Assembly: GCA_946800325.1 (NCBI GenBank)
Contig: OX326959.1
Location: 40,972,908 to 41,036,907, forward strand
Length of the DNA stretch: 64,000 nt
Source: Luzula sylvatica
Taxonomy: Eukaryota > Streptophyta > Magnoliopsida > Poales > Juncaceae
Direction: 5' to 3'
A program made the translations under genes and the position numbers. The notes under the pieces were generated by a model. The model searched no databases. It was given only the letters and a program-made list of their open reading frames with translations, and had not been told where the DNA came from. Below, piece after piece: positions 1 through 10,640 of the stretch (position 1 is the first letter of the stretch; each line of letters begins with the position of its first letter).

Positions 1-239
1 TGTTTTTTTTTTTAGAAAACAATATAACCTGACAATAATATATTTTTTTATTCATGGTATTATTTTTTATTCATTATTTAATTAATAAATAGATATATCT
101 TTATATGTTTCATGAAAGAAATAACTAATCATTTAATTCCACAAAATAATTTTTAATTTTTTCTTGATTCTCTTTAAGAAAGTTTCATCAAAAGTATCTC
201 TTTCATATTGCAATTCTCATTTTTCCATCACAAGTTTGG

Positions 240-349
240 CCTCCATATTTGAGTCAGGTTGGGTCGGGTTCAAAAATTCAAACCCGACATGATTGGGTTG
301 GGTCATAGTGTTCATCAAAACCTGTTTAACCCAACCGTGCACATCCCTA
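240..349. mobile_element. Right end of a hAT-like MITE
   Basis: The stretch ends in GTGCACATCCCTA at 349. Read on the other strand this is TAGGGATGTGCACGGTTGGG, a terminus typical of small plant hAT elements. Inside it lie short inverted GGGTCGGGTT / AACCCGAC motifs, as expected of a subterminal region. The opposite end would lie before position 1, so neither the target duplication nor the full length can be checked. The AT-rich bases 1-239 hold nothing I recognise and may be its interior. Confidence 0.4.
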
Positions 350-861
350 ATGAATTTCTTTAGTTCTTTCGAACTTCTCTCTATTTACATTTTGAGAAAT
401 TTTTACGTTGCCCAAGATTTCACACACACATCTTCTATATACTAATCCGCAGGAGTAACACACCCCGCACAGATATATCCCCACAGAACCCGCAATGCAT
501 ATTTTTGGTAAGTTTAATTGGTTTGAATGGTTGAATACATGTACGGGCATGTTTGATTTGAGGGATTTTGATGTATTTTGATGCAAAATCCTAGATTTTT
601 GTTGAAATCCATTGTTTGATTTCTTGTGTACACGGGCTTGTTTGATTTGAGGGATTTTGAGGAGATGTATAGTGAAATACTGGATATGAACAAAATTCTT
701 TGTTTGTTTTGTTGGTGTATTGCATTTGAAGCCCAATATCGCTGGATTCTGTCCTACACCAAAAAAATCGGTATTACAAAATACATGGAGCTATACTTCG
801 TCCATGTATTTCATCTATTTCATCTCCCTTGTGAGAAATATCTTTCTTCCTTATCCTAGCC

Positions 862-1035
862 GACATCATTGGAGAAGAGAAGGCCCTTCTCATCAATTCC
901 ACTTACCCAAGAACCATTCACGAATACAAGGAGCTTGCCAAGACCTATCCATCTCCGTCGTCACATACTCGAAGCGTAACAAAACTCTCTGATCTCTCCG
1001 TCGTCAAGACCCATCCATGTTTTCTTGATGACTGA
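862..1035 (+). pseudogene. Unidentified coding-like fragment inside the nested element
   Basis: One frame stays open for 57 codons before a stop at 1033-1035, beginning DIIGEEKALLIN and continuing through PRTIHEYKELAK, with codon use unlike the AT-rich surroundings. No start codon opens it, and the upstream sequence is element terminus. I do not recognise the family. It may be a captured exon like the eL31 fragment downstream, but an open frame of this length could also arise by chance in a GC-richer stretch. Confidence 0.25.
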
Positions 1036-1498
1036 TGAAGCCTCTGCCAGTCGACCTGCCCTGCTCGTCCCAAAAGCCTCGTTTCTGCTCATATTTGCGG
1101 ATCTGTAATCAAGCCTGCACATTCTATTCTATCTTCTCTGCATACTAGTTTTGAGGTAATAATGTAGATTTGTGCTCAATTAGTGTCAAACAGAGTTAAA
1201 TAATATCAATTAGGATTCAATTGCAGTCTCCATTCGAATTAAATTAGTGTTAATTAGGCTTAAATCTTGTATAAAAGGTTAATTATTGTTAATTAGTGAT
1301 TTTTTACAGTAGTATTGTTAAATAGTGTTAATTGGTATTGTCTCCCTTTCTTTATCGCTCATTTCTTCGTCAATTTTACTTCCACTCGATCATAATTGTT
1401 TGATTTTAGGTTTGTAGGTTAAATAAATCGTTGAAATTTGGTTGAGTTTTCTTTCTTTTGCACAGAGAATTTTGAATTCGTAATCTTTTGTTGAGCAG

Positions 1499-1741
1499 TA
1501 CATTCAAGAAGAAGGCGCCACAAGCAATCAAGGAGATGCGCAAGTTCGCCCAAAAGGCAACGAGAACCAAAGACATGAGAGTCGACGTGAAATTGAACAA
1601 ATATATATGGGGTAGTGGAATTTGTAGCTTTCCAAGATGTCTGCGTGTTCGTATTTTCTGCAAGAGAAACGATGAAGAGAATGCGAAGGAAGAAATCTTC
1701 TCCAAGATGTCTCTGTGACAGTGGCTGCGATCCCATATGGT
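1499..1741 (+). pseudogene. RPL31: Ribosomal protein eL31 (RPL31) exon fragment, decayed
   Basis: The translation contains [19 protein letters not shown], then DVKLNKYIW and [12 protein letters not shown], the conserved core of cytosolic large-subunit protein eL31. Similarity starts at 1499-1500, straight after TTGAGCAG, which looks like a 3' splice site. The upstream DNA then corresponds to intron, which points to DNA-level capture rather than reverse transcription. A frameshift near 1700-1714 breaks the frame: the ORF stops at 1718, while VTVAAIP, matching the family's VTVAEIP, continues in another frame. The N-terminal third and the C-terminal tail are missing. It lies inside the inner inverted-repeat element and is almost certainly non-functional. 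Confidence 0.75.
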
Positions 1742-2048
1742 AACCGGCATTAATGGATGAAGCAGATTAAAGCAAATACTAGAGATTTGTGTTATGTTTA
1801 AGTGTTAGTTGGATTAATTGTTTTGGATGAATGAGATAAATGAATTAATTAATCTAATTATTGTGAATACATATATGCTTTAGTTATTATTTGAATTTTC
1901 AGATAGTTATTATTTGTTCTCCTATGGTAATTATTTTGTAATTAATTGTTTTTTTTCAGATTTTTTTCCAACACGTTTAATTAGTATAGATTTTATGAAT
2001 ATAAAATTGTATATTTTGTTGTAATCATGGAATATGATATATTGAATC

Positions 2049-2094
2049 AAATTAACTAATTAACTAATTAACTAATTAACTAATATAACTAAAA
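2049..2094. repeat. AACTAATT microsatellite
   Basis: The octamer AACTAATT, in register TTAACTAA, is repeated about five times with little interruption inside the inner element. Confidence 0.8.
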
Positions 2095-2369
2095 TCACAA
2101 TCCAGGGATTTACAATAAAACAAATCAAACAACAGATTTGTATATACATGATTTTGTAATTCATCAAATCAAACAACATCCATGAATTATAAAATACGTG
2201 TATAGTCATATCCATGTAATTCAAAATACCTTGTATATCAAAATCCTCCAAATCAAACAAGCCCGTATTTTGGGGTTGATATCCATGCATTTTGTAATAC
2301 ACAAAAAAAAAATGTATTTTGAATGGTGGATGTCACTCTCCATGTATTTGAATAAAATAAAACAATATA

Positions 2370-3125
2370 ATATACAACAACACTAGTATAATATAAAATA
2401 AAATATACAATACAATATAATATAATATATAATATATTATACTATAAAATTTAAGCTAAAGTAAAATAATATAATATGTCATAATATAATATAATATAAT
2501 AAATACAATATAATATGATATAACATGATATAATATAATATAATATAATATAATATAATGTATTATAATATAATACGACAAAATATAATATAATATAGTA
2601 CAGTGCAATACTAGTATAATATAATATAACATAATATGAAATAATACAATACAATATAATATAATATAATATAATACAACATAATATAATACAATATAAT
2701 ATAATACGATATAATATAATATTAATATAATACATATGATATAATATAAACCTATATAATATTATGTTATATAATATATTATACTATAAATATTAAGCTA
2801 AATTAAGTAAAATAGTATAATATATTATAAAATAATATAATATTATATAAAACATTACAAACATAATATAATATACTATACTATAATATAATATAAAACA
2901 ATATAAAACAATATAATATACAAACATATAAAACAATATTATATTATATAATATAATATAATATAAAACAATATAATATAACATTATATACCAACATATA
3001 AAACAATATAATATAATATAAAATGAAATGAAATAATATAAAACAACATAATATAATATAATGTACTAACATATAAAACAATACAATACAATGTAACATA
3101 ATATATTATAAAGTAATAAAATATA
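2370..3125. repeat. Low-complexity (TAATA)n tract of about 750 bp
   Basis: The region is built almost wholly of ATAATATAAT-type units with scattered C or G substitutions (TACAATA, TAAAACAATA). Minus-strand frames read as repeated Tyr/Ile/Leu strings and are not proteins. It lies between the inner and outer right ends of the nested elements and probably grew by slippage. Confidence 0.85.
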
Positions 3126-3479
3126 ATATATAATAAAATCCATGGATTTTGTATGAAGAATCAAACAAAAGATTTTGTATACATGATTTTAAAATACAAC
3201 AAATCAAACAACTTATATGAATTCTCAAATACATGAATAATAGAAACATGTATTTGACATATACACGTACATGAAAATCCCTCAAATCAAACATGCCCGT
3301 AAATGACTTATATAAATTTTGAAGATTTTTTGTATTGTCTAGAAAAATTGAAGTTATAATAGGAATTTGAAGGATGTATGTTTCTCGCATGTGTTAATTG
3401 ATGTGGAGGACAAATTGTAAAATACTTGAAAATGAATTTGATTGATGTAATTATGAAATAATTAATTATTATAATTAAT

Positions 3480-3950
3480 ATGAATGTACATTTAATTATA
3501 ATAATATAAAAAAAGATCCAATATTTTTATATTGTTATAATGCTAATATTTAAGTAATTATATGAAAATAATAAAATAATTATTTTAATTACAATATATA
3601 TTACTAGATAATATATATTTTTATAATAATATAAAACTACATTTAATACTTTTATATAATTATTGTAATGCTAATATTATAATAATTATATTAAAACAAT
3701 AAAATAATTATAATATATATTAATAGATAAAATATAATATCGTAATAATATGTATGTCAGCTTAATATTTTTGTATTATTATAATTGCTAATATTATAGT
3801 AATTATATTAAAATAATAAAATAATTATTTTAATTAAAGTTATAACATATATTAATACATACAATATAATATTATAATAATGTAAAAGTACATTTAATAT
3901 TTTTATTATAATTATTATATAATTCCTAATATTATAGTATTATAATAATT
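3480..3950. repeat. Degenerate tandem repeat, about 125 bp period
   Basis: A block containing TATAATAATATAAAA, then ACATTTAATATTTTTAT, then ATGCTAATATTATAGTAATT recurs at about 3490, 3620, 3738 and 3871. That makes four diverged units. The flanks at 3300-3480 and 3950-4440 are AT-rich with no recognisable gene. Confidence 0.6.
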
Positions 3951-4457
3951 TTTCGTATCACAACTCTAAGATATTATTATTAATTAGTACTAAATAATTT
4001 ATATCAACAAATTAATGAATTATAATAAGCATTGTTATATAACTATAATTATTAATTAAGTATTTAATATATAAATAATATTATACATGTAATATAAAAA
4101 TGTACTCATATACTAAAGTGAGAAAGACTTGTGTTTTCTTGCCAATTTTTGAAGACCACATTTGAAGAACAAATGGTAGGAGAACACGGAAGCAGGAAGC
4201 AACAATTGATATTATTGCTTTGTCTTTCTAACCAAACAACTCAAAATATGATTTGTCATGGGATATGAACCAAATTCTTTCATTTTCCATTGTAATCTCA
4301 CACATCAAGTGGACCCGTAATATCATGCCCATTCATATATCGCGGGGCACGTGCGTGGTGTTTACTGCGGGGTGTGTTAATCAGTATATATAACAGTTGA
4401 CATGATTATCATGTATTAGATGATATAATACATACATTGATGCATGGCAATGTCACG

Positions 4458-5515
4458 CAGGGCTGGTCCCGAGTTTTTGAAGACCCGAAATCCATTATTG
4501 AAAACGGACCCCATAATTATCATTTCAAAAAAAAAAATTTAAAAACAAAAAAAAAATTTGTTTAACCATACAAAATAAAACAAAACAAAACATATTTTTT
4601 TAATATTTTAGCATTACAAATTATTATTATCATTTAAATATTACTCTTCTAGCATTTTTGGAAGCAAAAGTATCGATCATGTTTGTATAGTCTATTTCTT
4701 CTACCAAGACATTTTCTATCGATAATAAAGCCAACCCGTTTAATCGTAAAATAATTAAGTAATTGAATAAATACAAAAAATCTGGACCAAATCGCAAAAT
4801 AATTAAGTAATTCAATAATTAACTAATTGAATAATTAAGTAATTGAATAAATACAAAAAATCTGGACCAAATCGCAAAATAATTAACTAATTGAATAATT
4901 AACTAATTGAATAATTAAGTAATTGAATAAATACAAAAAATCTGGACCAAATCGCAAAATCTGGACACAATCAACCAAATCGCAAAACCTGGACCAAATC
5001 GCAAAATCTGGACCAAATCGCAAAAAATTCAGTAATTGAACAATGCACAATCAAATTAATTAAGCAAATCGCAACAAAATCATCATAAAAAAGTAGAAAA
5101 CAAAAATACCAAATTCTAGGGTTAGGGAGGCAGGAGGAGCTAGAGGAATCCGAGCTTCAGGCCGCGTCGCCGGGAGACAAGCTTCAGGCCGCGTCGCCGT
5201 CAAGATTCAGTCCGCGTCGCCGCGTCGCCAGGAGACAAATCGCCATCGCCGTGTTGTTTTTTTCTGTCCTGAGAAATAGAACTAAGAGAGAGAATGGGAT
5301 ATTTATGTTATTGGGTTTGGGTTGGATATTAATGGGTTGCGGGTCCGTGTATGATTACGGGTTTGGATTTATATTAAGTTATTTAGTCCAATAATTATTA
5401 TTTTAGTATTATTGTGCATATATATACATATACATACTACAATAAAAATATGGACCCCTCAAAATATTGGACCCTAAACCCGGGACTCGTTTGCCTACCC
5501 GTTAGGCCGGCCCTG
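4458..5515. mobile_element. Complete non-autonomous hAT element
   Basis: The element starts CAGGGCTGGTCCCGAG and ends with the inverted counterpart GGCCGGCCCTG. It is flanked by a perfect 8-bp direct repeat, ATGTCACG, at 4450-4457 and 5516-5523. Eight-base target duplications with CAGGG-type termini are the signature of the hAT superfamily. It spans 1058 bp with no transposase frame, so it is non-autonomous. A related but diverged copy lies at 47202-47906. The interior has a tandem-repeat block and a GC-rich 5150-5245 segment rich in CGCGTCGCCG; both copies have a GC-rich patch in the same relative place. Confidence 0.85.
4735..5035. repeat. Tandem repeats inside the hAT element
   Basis: The unit ATCTGGACCAAATCGCAAAA is repeated, three times together with AATTAAGTAATTGAATAA-type AT-rich spacers and then in shorter units near 4975-5035. 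The period is irregular. Subterminal repeat expansion of this kind is common in hAT elements. Confidence 0.75.
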
Positions 5516-5590
5516 ATGTCACGTCATCTATGTGAATAAATTTGTGTTAATTAATATTTGAATAATCTGGCCCTGTTAACAATTATGGTA

Positions 5591-5973
5591 GTTATTACGC
5601 ATGATAAATCTAGAGAATGAAATTAGAGTTATTATCATGCAATGGCGATTTTTGAGAGTGTTGTGGGAGTTAATTATCCTTTATTCGTATTGTAGTTTTT
5701 TTGTGTTTTAGTAGTATATAAAAAGGATTATCATTTTAATGCAAGAACCAGATTATCTGAATGCAATTTATTTATTTTGAGTTCAATAAAGATTAGGGAG
5801 TTATCACGCATGATGAATCTAGAGAATGAAATTAGAGTTATTATCATGCAATGGCGATTTTTGAGAGTGTTGTGAGAGTTAATTCCTCTTGAGACTCGGG
5901 AAAATTAGGGAGTGTTCTTCTTGATCATTTATGGCTTATCGTATGTCTTGTTCATCCCTTAAGAATGGCGTCA
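5591..5973 (+). mobile_element. LTR of a truncated LTR retrotransposon
   Basis: The segment ends GGCGTCA at 5973, three bases before a primer-binding-like site. It contains an internal direct duplication of about 90 bp: GAATGAAATTAGAGTTATTA and its flanks occur at 5591-5682 and again at 5800-5890, 209 bp apart. The exact 5' border is not clear; I place it near the first repeat. I saw no matching 3' LTR downstream, so this appears to be the head of a broken element. Confidence 0.5.
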
Positions 5974-5975
5974 AT

Positions 5976-5988
5976 TGGTACCAAAGCC
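5976..5988 (+). other. Primer-binding site like initiator tRNA-Met
   Basis: TGGTACCAAAGCC differs by two bases from TGGTATCAGAGCC, the usual plant site complementary to the 3' end of initiator tRNA-Met. It follows the presumed LTR end directly and supports reading the neighbours as LTR and gag leader. Confidence 0.6.
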
Positions 5989-5996
5989 AAGCTTAA

Positions 5997-6305
5997 ATGG
6001 CAGGTCGTGCCAAGCTACGAAACAACACCATACGCGAGGTCGAACGAGTTGAGATATTTTGTGCTCAAGCAAACTCTAAAATTGATGAGATAGGAAAATT
6101 TATGCAACAAATTCAAGAGAGTAGTTCTCTCATGGAAAGTGCTCCTCGACACCGCGATCACCGAGCGAAACACGAATTTCCGAGTAGTTCGGATAGTGAA
6201 TATAGACGTGATGACGACGAGATGGAGAAGACACAACTTTTCCACCTGGCACGTGATGAAGCTTCATGTGAAGAAAATATGATTTTTCTGACCCAAGAAA
6301 CGTAA
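5997..6305 (+). pseudogene. Start of a retrotransposon gag-like frame (102 aa)
   Basis: The frame starts with ATG nine bases after the primer-binding site and runs 102 codons from MAGRAKLRNNTIREVE. It is hydrophilic and charged, with a Ser/Asp-rich stretch (residues about 59-76), as in N-terminal gag regions of plant LTR elements. It stops at 6303-6305, and no capsid zinc knuckle, protease or polymerase follows. Position is the main argument; the protein has no motif that would prove gag. The element was probably truncated by the unrelated block that starts soon after. Confidence 0.4.
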
Positions 6306-6371
6306 ATACGGTACGATGCTTTGTACGTATGTAGGGACTATGTTAATATGATTGTTAATCATATCATATTT

Positions 6372-7065
6372 ATGAGAAAATACAGTTACATATCAACTAG
6401 TAGATTATACACATGAGGGCAGATGAAAGTACGCGTTCGTCAGAACGATTGGATGCATAATTAGGTTATGCCCATTGTGACTTGACAAAAAGTGTGATAC
6501 CTTGACATGGTTTAGTCATTGTAGATGGAATCGTAACGAATGGGGTCTTAGTTCTTCACACATGAGATGTGAAGGAAATACAGTTTTGGATCAACATGGA
6601 TATATGAACATGGATGTTCATGGGTTTGATTAAATACATAATATGATTGTGCAAAGTTGAGTTCCAGCGAGTGGTTCGTTGGAACGAACCGTAAGGTGCG
6701 TTAGAACGGACTGCCACGAGTATAAAATGGCTTTATACATAATCATTCCAGAGAGTGTTCCTTCGAACGAATCCTTGTAGTTCGTTCGAACAGATGACTA
6801 TGAATGTAATTATGGAATTAATACAGAAATGAGACAGAGAGTATACGTTCGAACGAACCATGGAATTCGTTCGAACGGACCTCTTCGGGTATAAAAAGTG
6901 TTTTATACGTTCTCATGACAGAAGTTGTGCGTTCGAACGAACTATATGTTACGTTCGAACGAACATGCTGCTGGAAGTGTATATTGGGTATACATAATCT
7001 TTCACCCAATCCTTATCCTATTTTAGTATAAATAGGATGTTTCTCTCTATCTCTCTATTCAGTCC
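6372..7065 (+). mobile_element. LTR-like block 1 with arrays of palindromic CGTTCGAACG motifs
   Basis: The left part (ATCAACTAGTAGATTATACA, then GATTGGATGCATAA) is repeated in direct orientation at 9286-9360. Between 6670 and 6970 lie about seven copies of a 10-14 bp near-palindrome of the form CGTTCGAACGAAC. A TATA-like TAGTATAAATAGG at 7024-7036 is followed by a pyrimidine-rich stretch, as expected of an LTR core promoter. No long protein frame is present. I read it as an LTR or LTR-derived block; both borders are approximate. Confidence 0.45.
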
Positions 7066-7235
7066 AATGGAAGTTCATTCAGTCTAATCTAGACATGACA
7101 AATTCAGTCCAGAAATCAGAGAGACTTTTATCAAGGTGTTGAAAGAGTGCGAAGAAAAAGAGAGAAAGAGAAAAGGTGTTTTCTCGGTTCAGATAATCAA
7201 ACGCGATCATGCAAGTTCGCCGATGCATCGTCTAG
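6980..7235. repeat. Inverted repeat 2, left arm (partner 7568-7900)
   Basis: GTGTATATTGG, CCTTATCCTATT, TATAAATAGGAT and, nearer 7235, GCAAGTTCGCCGATGCATCG all recur on the opposite strand at 7568-7900. The right arm therefore includes an inverted copy of the TATA-containing LTR portion. The arms are clearly diverged, so this is an old rearrangement. Confidence 0.55.
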
Positions 7236-7575
7236 ACAGGTGCTGTTGGGGAATATCCTCGACCCCGGGCCCGCGCAGCGGAATGAAGGCCCGGTCCGAT
7301 TCCCCGATTCCCGAGATCACGCCATGACTTCGAGGGTACGATGCGAATAGAAGGATAGATCTATACCAGCGTGAAATTGATCACGCACGAAGGGTTGATC
7401 GCCGCCTTCTATCTCCTGTCACGTTGGTGACAATCCGCGCGTCCCATACCACGCGTCTTTCACCGTTCGTTGACCATCTTCTCACTCCTTGAGTCGATCA
7501 CAATCCAAGAGCCACAATTGTCGCTCCTCTACTTGTATCCACCGTGAGTCGCAAGACGTCGGTCGTGGATGCACC
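7235..7575. repeat. Inverted repeat 1, left arm (partner 8263-8655)
   Basis: AAGGCCCGGTCCG, CCCGAGATCACGCC, CAGCGTGAAATTGATCACGC and GACTCACGGTGGATAC-type segments recur in reverse complement and reverse order at 8263-8655. The block is notably GC-rich for this window (CCCCGGGCCCGCGCAGCGG). I recognise no gene in it; the short frames inside are not conserved between the two arms. Confidence 0.6.
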
Positions 7576-7900
7576 TGCCTAGACGATGCACCGGCGAACT
7601 TGCTCGATCTAATCGATTCTCTATTCCTCGAGAAACTCCTTTCTCGATTTCTCTCTCTTCGCACCCTTTCACTCACTAAAGATCAAATCTGAATTTGCTC
7701 TTTTTCTTGTGTATATTGGGCAGAATAATCACTTGCTTAGAATGATTCAACTGATGAATTCCTTCTGAATTCCCTTAGTGAAGATGAGAGAGAAAATCCT
7801 ATTTATACCTAATAGGATAAGGATTAGCCAAAAGGCATGTATATCCAATATACACCCTTTCACACAGAAAACTGTATGAACCTGTTCAGTATTCTGTCCA
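7568..7900. repeat. Inverted repeat 2, right arm
   Basis: Reverse-complement counterpart of about 6980-7235. CACCTGCCTAGACGATGCAC matches the inverse of the 7200-7230 sequence, and CCTATTTATACCTAATAGG matches the inverse of the TATA region near 7030. It indicates an LTR fragment in the minus orientation. Confidence 0.5.
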
Positions 7901-8262
7901 GACGAAATTGATAAATTTCTCTGACAGAAAATCAACCAACACGAAAGTTGTAGATAATCTTATTATCTACTCAACCCAATTTGGCCCAGCCCAATTGGAG
8001 TTCGCATGCAAACGTTATGACTGTTTTACTAACTGTATGTCATACTGTTGCACCCTTTCGGTATTTCACAGAAACGACACTTATACTTCGTTCATATGAA
8101 ATATATTTCTATATGAAGGTCGTAGATAATCTCATTATCTATCTAACCCAATTTGAACCATTCAAATCGGATTTTCCCACTGACAGTTATGGCCACGAAT
8201 GTACGACTACATTCGTTTATCCTTGTGTACACTTTTATGGTTGATCCTGAAACTGTATTTCC

Positions 8263-8655
8263 TTCAGGTGCATCCGCGACCGAGGTGCTACGACTCACGG
8301 TGGATACGGGTAGAATAGTTCGCACTTTGTGGCTCTTCGTTTATGATCAAACCGGAGAAGTAAAGAAGCAAAAGGCTGTGGAAGCGTGTGGGCGAGGGAC
8401 GCACGAAGACAATCGGAGACGTGTCAAGACGGGGGGAGACATGTGGTATGTGATGCACGGGCTAGTCACCTACGTGACACCGAAGATGCGAGTGATCAAC
8501 CCGTCTTGATCAACCCGTCGTGCGTGATCAATTTCACGCTGGTAATCGTCTATCCTACTTTGCATCGTACTCTTGAAGTCGAGGCGTGATCTCGGGATTT
8601 GGGAACCGGACCGGGCCTTCATATCCGCTGCGCGGGCCCGGGATCGGATCAATTC
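8263..8655. repeat. Inverted repeat 1, right arm
   Basis: Reverse-complement counterpart of 7235-7575, including GGTGCATCCGCGACCGAGGT, GTGATCAATTTCACGCTGG and GGACCGGGCCTTCAT. The intervening 7900-8262 holds no recognised gene. Confidence 0.6.
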
Positions 8656-9267
8656 CCTTCAAGATGATCATGGATCATTTTTCGTGCATAACATGATCCT
8701 TAGATATAGTCTTCCATTATCCATAACAGGATGGTCATGAGATTATGATCGGGTGTTATCTGAAACACGGAATTTGATGTGAGTCATCAAGATAGAAATT
8801 GTTCCGTTCGAGAGAAAGAGATATCTATCTGGCCTATCGATGAATCGATCAACGGAATCTCTGGCCAAAGTCAATGATATTAATAGTTAAATCGATTGTG
8901 TTAGTTGATTCAATTCGGTATCGAGACATAAGTTTAGTCAATCAAATTATAAGAATGACTATTATTGTGGCTTTTGATTGACGGATATCGTGAACAAAAG
9001 AACTAAACACCACACCGTTTGAGATGGGTATAAATGATCACAATCATTTTCGTTTTCAACGTGGGAAAGTTATGATGGATTTCTTCCTAGATCTCTCTCA
9101 TGAGCCCGTGGACTTAGGCATAATGTCACTATCATTACTTGATACGAACATACGCGGTCACACATAGAGCTGTCTTATTTCGGGCTTGAATTTTAGTCTC
9201 TAAGGGTATGTGTACATTAGATGTGCACTAGTAGTATCTTTAGTTGGATCTTGAACTGAGTGGGAGT
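8656..9267 (+). other. Retroelement interior or spacer, no gene
   Basis: This stretch is closed in all frames beyond short lengths. It ends in TGAGTGGGAG just before the second LTR-like block. A purine-rich motif of that kind is often the polypurine tract next to a 3' LTR, so the stretch may be the 3' internal part of a degenerate non-autonomous LTR element. Confidence 0.3.
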
Positions 9268-9651
9268 CCGAAGGAAATACAGCTGCAAATCAACTAGTAG
9301 ATTGTACACATGAGGATATATGAACATACGCGTTTGTTGGTACGATTGGATGCACAATAAGATGATGCAAATATGACAGAAATTATATAGTCCGTCTGGT
9401 CCGTCCTGACGCAGACTAGTGTAATCCCGTAAAAACCAATCTGTGAGTATAGCGTCACGACGCACCATTGTGTGCGTCTTGACGGATGTGCGTCATGACG
9501 GACAATCCTTTCCGTCATGACAGAGCACATGTATAACGGCTAGATCCAGTACTCGTTCGTCATGACGGATTGTGATCCAAATTCAGGATTGGCAGTTTTG
9601 ATACTCATTAATGTTCTATTAATGGAGGCTTTGACTATAAGATTTGAGAAA

Positions 9652-9710
<59 letters not shown>

Positions 9711-9720
9711 TTCTAGATCT
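9268..9720 (+). mobile_element. LTR-like block 2 with palindromic CGTCATGACG motifs
   Basis: It begins GAAGGAAATACAG and shares ATCAACTAGTAGATT, GTACACATGAGG and CGATTGGATGCA with block 1. Where block 1 carries CGTTCGAACG palindromes, this block carries several copies of GCGTCATGACGGA-type palindromes between 9390 and 9570. It ends in a long TC run. The blocks are alike in layout but diverged in sequence, so they are related LTRs rather than the two ends of one recent insertion. Confidence 0.4.
9654..9704. repeat. (TC)n microsatellite
   Basis: About 25 uninterrupted TC units lie at the end of LTR-like block 2. TC runs downstream of a TATA box are common in plant leader sequences. Confidence 0.95.
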
Positions 9721-10400
9721 GAATGAGTAAAAATACTTGTTGGACAAGTTGAGAGAAAAATTCCAAAAAGAGATTGGATCTTAAGTAAGTTTACGATGAT
9801 TTTAGAAGAACCAAACTCCTTCCTCTGAAAATACAGATAATCATTTAATAAAGTTAGATTAGTCCTTTTATATTAATTTTCCTCTAACGAGAAATTATTT
9901 TCTGTCGATATCACTTGCCATTTCATTCTAACATATTAATATCAATATATATTAATCGCAATGTCAATTAAATTAAATGATCAATTAAATAATTAATTCA
10001 TTAATTAATTCAATGAATTAAAATTAATTCAACTGAACACATTTTGTATCAGGTGTGTTTAAGTGAGTTATGGAAACATCGTGTGTAACAACACCCTTAT
10101 TTAACTAATTCCGAGATCTGAAATAATCATAATTAAATGAAAATGACAAGATTCTCAGATTTACTAAAGTTCTAATACGATGTCTTTGTTTTTGTGTGTA
10201 TCTGTGCCCAGCCAGCAATCATTAAGCATGGAAGGACACAAATAAATAATGGTTATGAAATAAAAAAATTAGCAATGAATCAGTGCAATTACTCTTATAA
10301 AATAGGGCTATTTTTTGCACTCAGCCATTAGACTGCTGCCACGTCGTCCTTTTTACTGCATGGCGTGGTATTTGTAGACTACTGTTTTGTAGATGAGTAG
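9721..10400. other. AT-rich intergenic stretch
   Basis: I see no gene, RNA or transposon terminus here. ATTAATTCAATGAATTAAAA-like self-complementary AT runs occur near 9990-10025. Confidence 0.5.
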
Positions 10401-10404
10401 TGAT

Positions 10405-10640
10405 GTACATCCTCCAGTACTCCCCCCACATCTTTGATGATTAGAATATGATTTAATATCTTCAAAATTAACACACAAAAATATAATTTAATATCTTAAT
10501 TTATGATTTAATTATCTCAATTTATGATTGAACATACAATTAAGATTTTAAACCAAGAATTAAAATTTAAATTTTTAAGGTGTTAAATCATATCCACCTC
10601 ATCAAGAATGTGAGGGGAGAGATGGGGGGTATGTCCAACA
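10405..10640. mobile_element. Palindromic MITE, about 235 bp
   Basis: The left end (TACTCCCCCCACATCTTTGA, then ATATGATTTAATATC) is mirrored at the right by TGTTAAATCATATCC and ATCAAGAATGTGAGGGGAG. The interior is AT-rich and self-complementary, with no coding capacity. The G-run/C-run termini resemble the MITEs at 19310-19546 and 44426-44676. The target duplication is not clear. Confidence 0.5.

Larger units (their letters stand above)
633..2264. mobile_element. Inner inverted-repeat element carrying gene fragments (Pack-type)
   Basis: The ends are CGGGCTTGTTTGATTTGAGG on the left and the reverse complement at 2236-2264 (1-2 mismatches), the same terminus family as the enclosing element. It is about 1.63 kb long. 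The interior is less AT-rich than its surroundings at 860-1130 and 1490-1740, where coding-like fragments lie, including a recognisable eL31 exon. The left end sits about 88 bp inside the outer element, so it probably inserted there. No transposase is encoded, so mobility would have depended on an enzyme supplied elsewhere. Confidence 0.5.
545..3299. mobile_element. Outer inverted-repeat DNA transposon (PIF/Harbinger-like ends), non-autonomous
   Basis: The left end begins CGGGCATGTTTGATTTGAGG and the right end is its reverse complement, finishing CATGCCCG at 3299. Subterminal TTTGATTT/AAATCAAA motifs recur near both ends. The GGGC(A/C)TGTTTG type of terminus is common in plant PIF/Harbinger and Tourist elements. 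GTA occurs beside both ends, but I could not settle the target duplication. No transposase is visible. The element holds a second, nested element (633-2264), a low-complexity AT block and closely similar right-end sequences at about 2160-2264 and 3150-3299, so both belong to one family. Confidence 0.5.

Noticed and set aside
2451..2984. Tyr/Ile/Leu-rich minus-strand frames
   Set aside because: Products of the TAATA simple repeat with no codon structure.
5599..5890. Two-LTR structure from the ~90-bp direct repeats
   Set aside because: Both repeats lie before one primer-binding site and only about 200 bp apart, so they are an internal duplication within one LTR, not a pair of LTRs.
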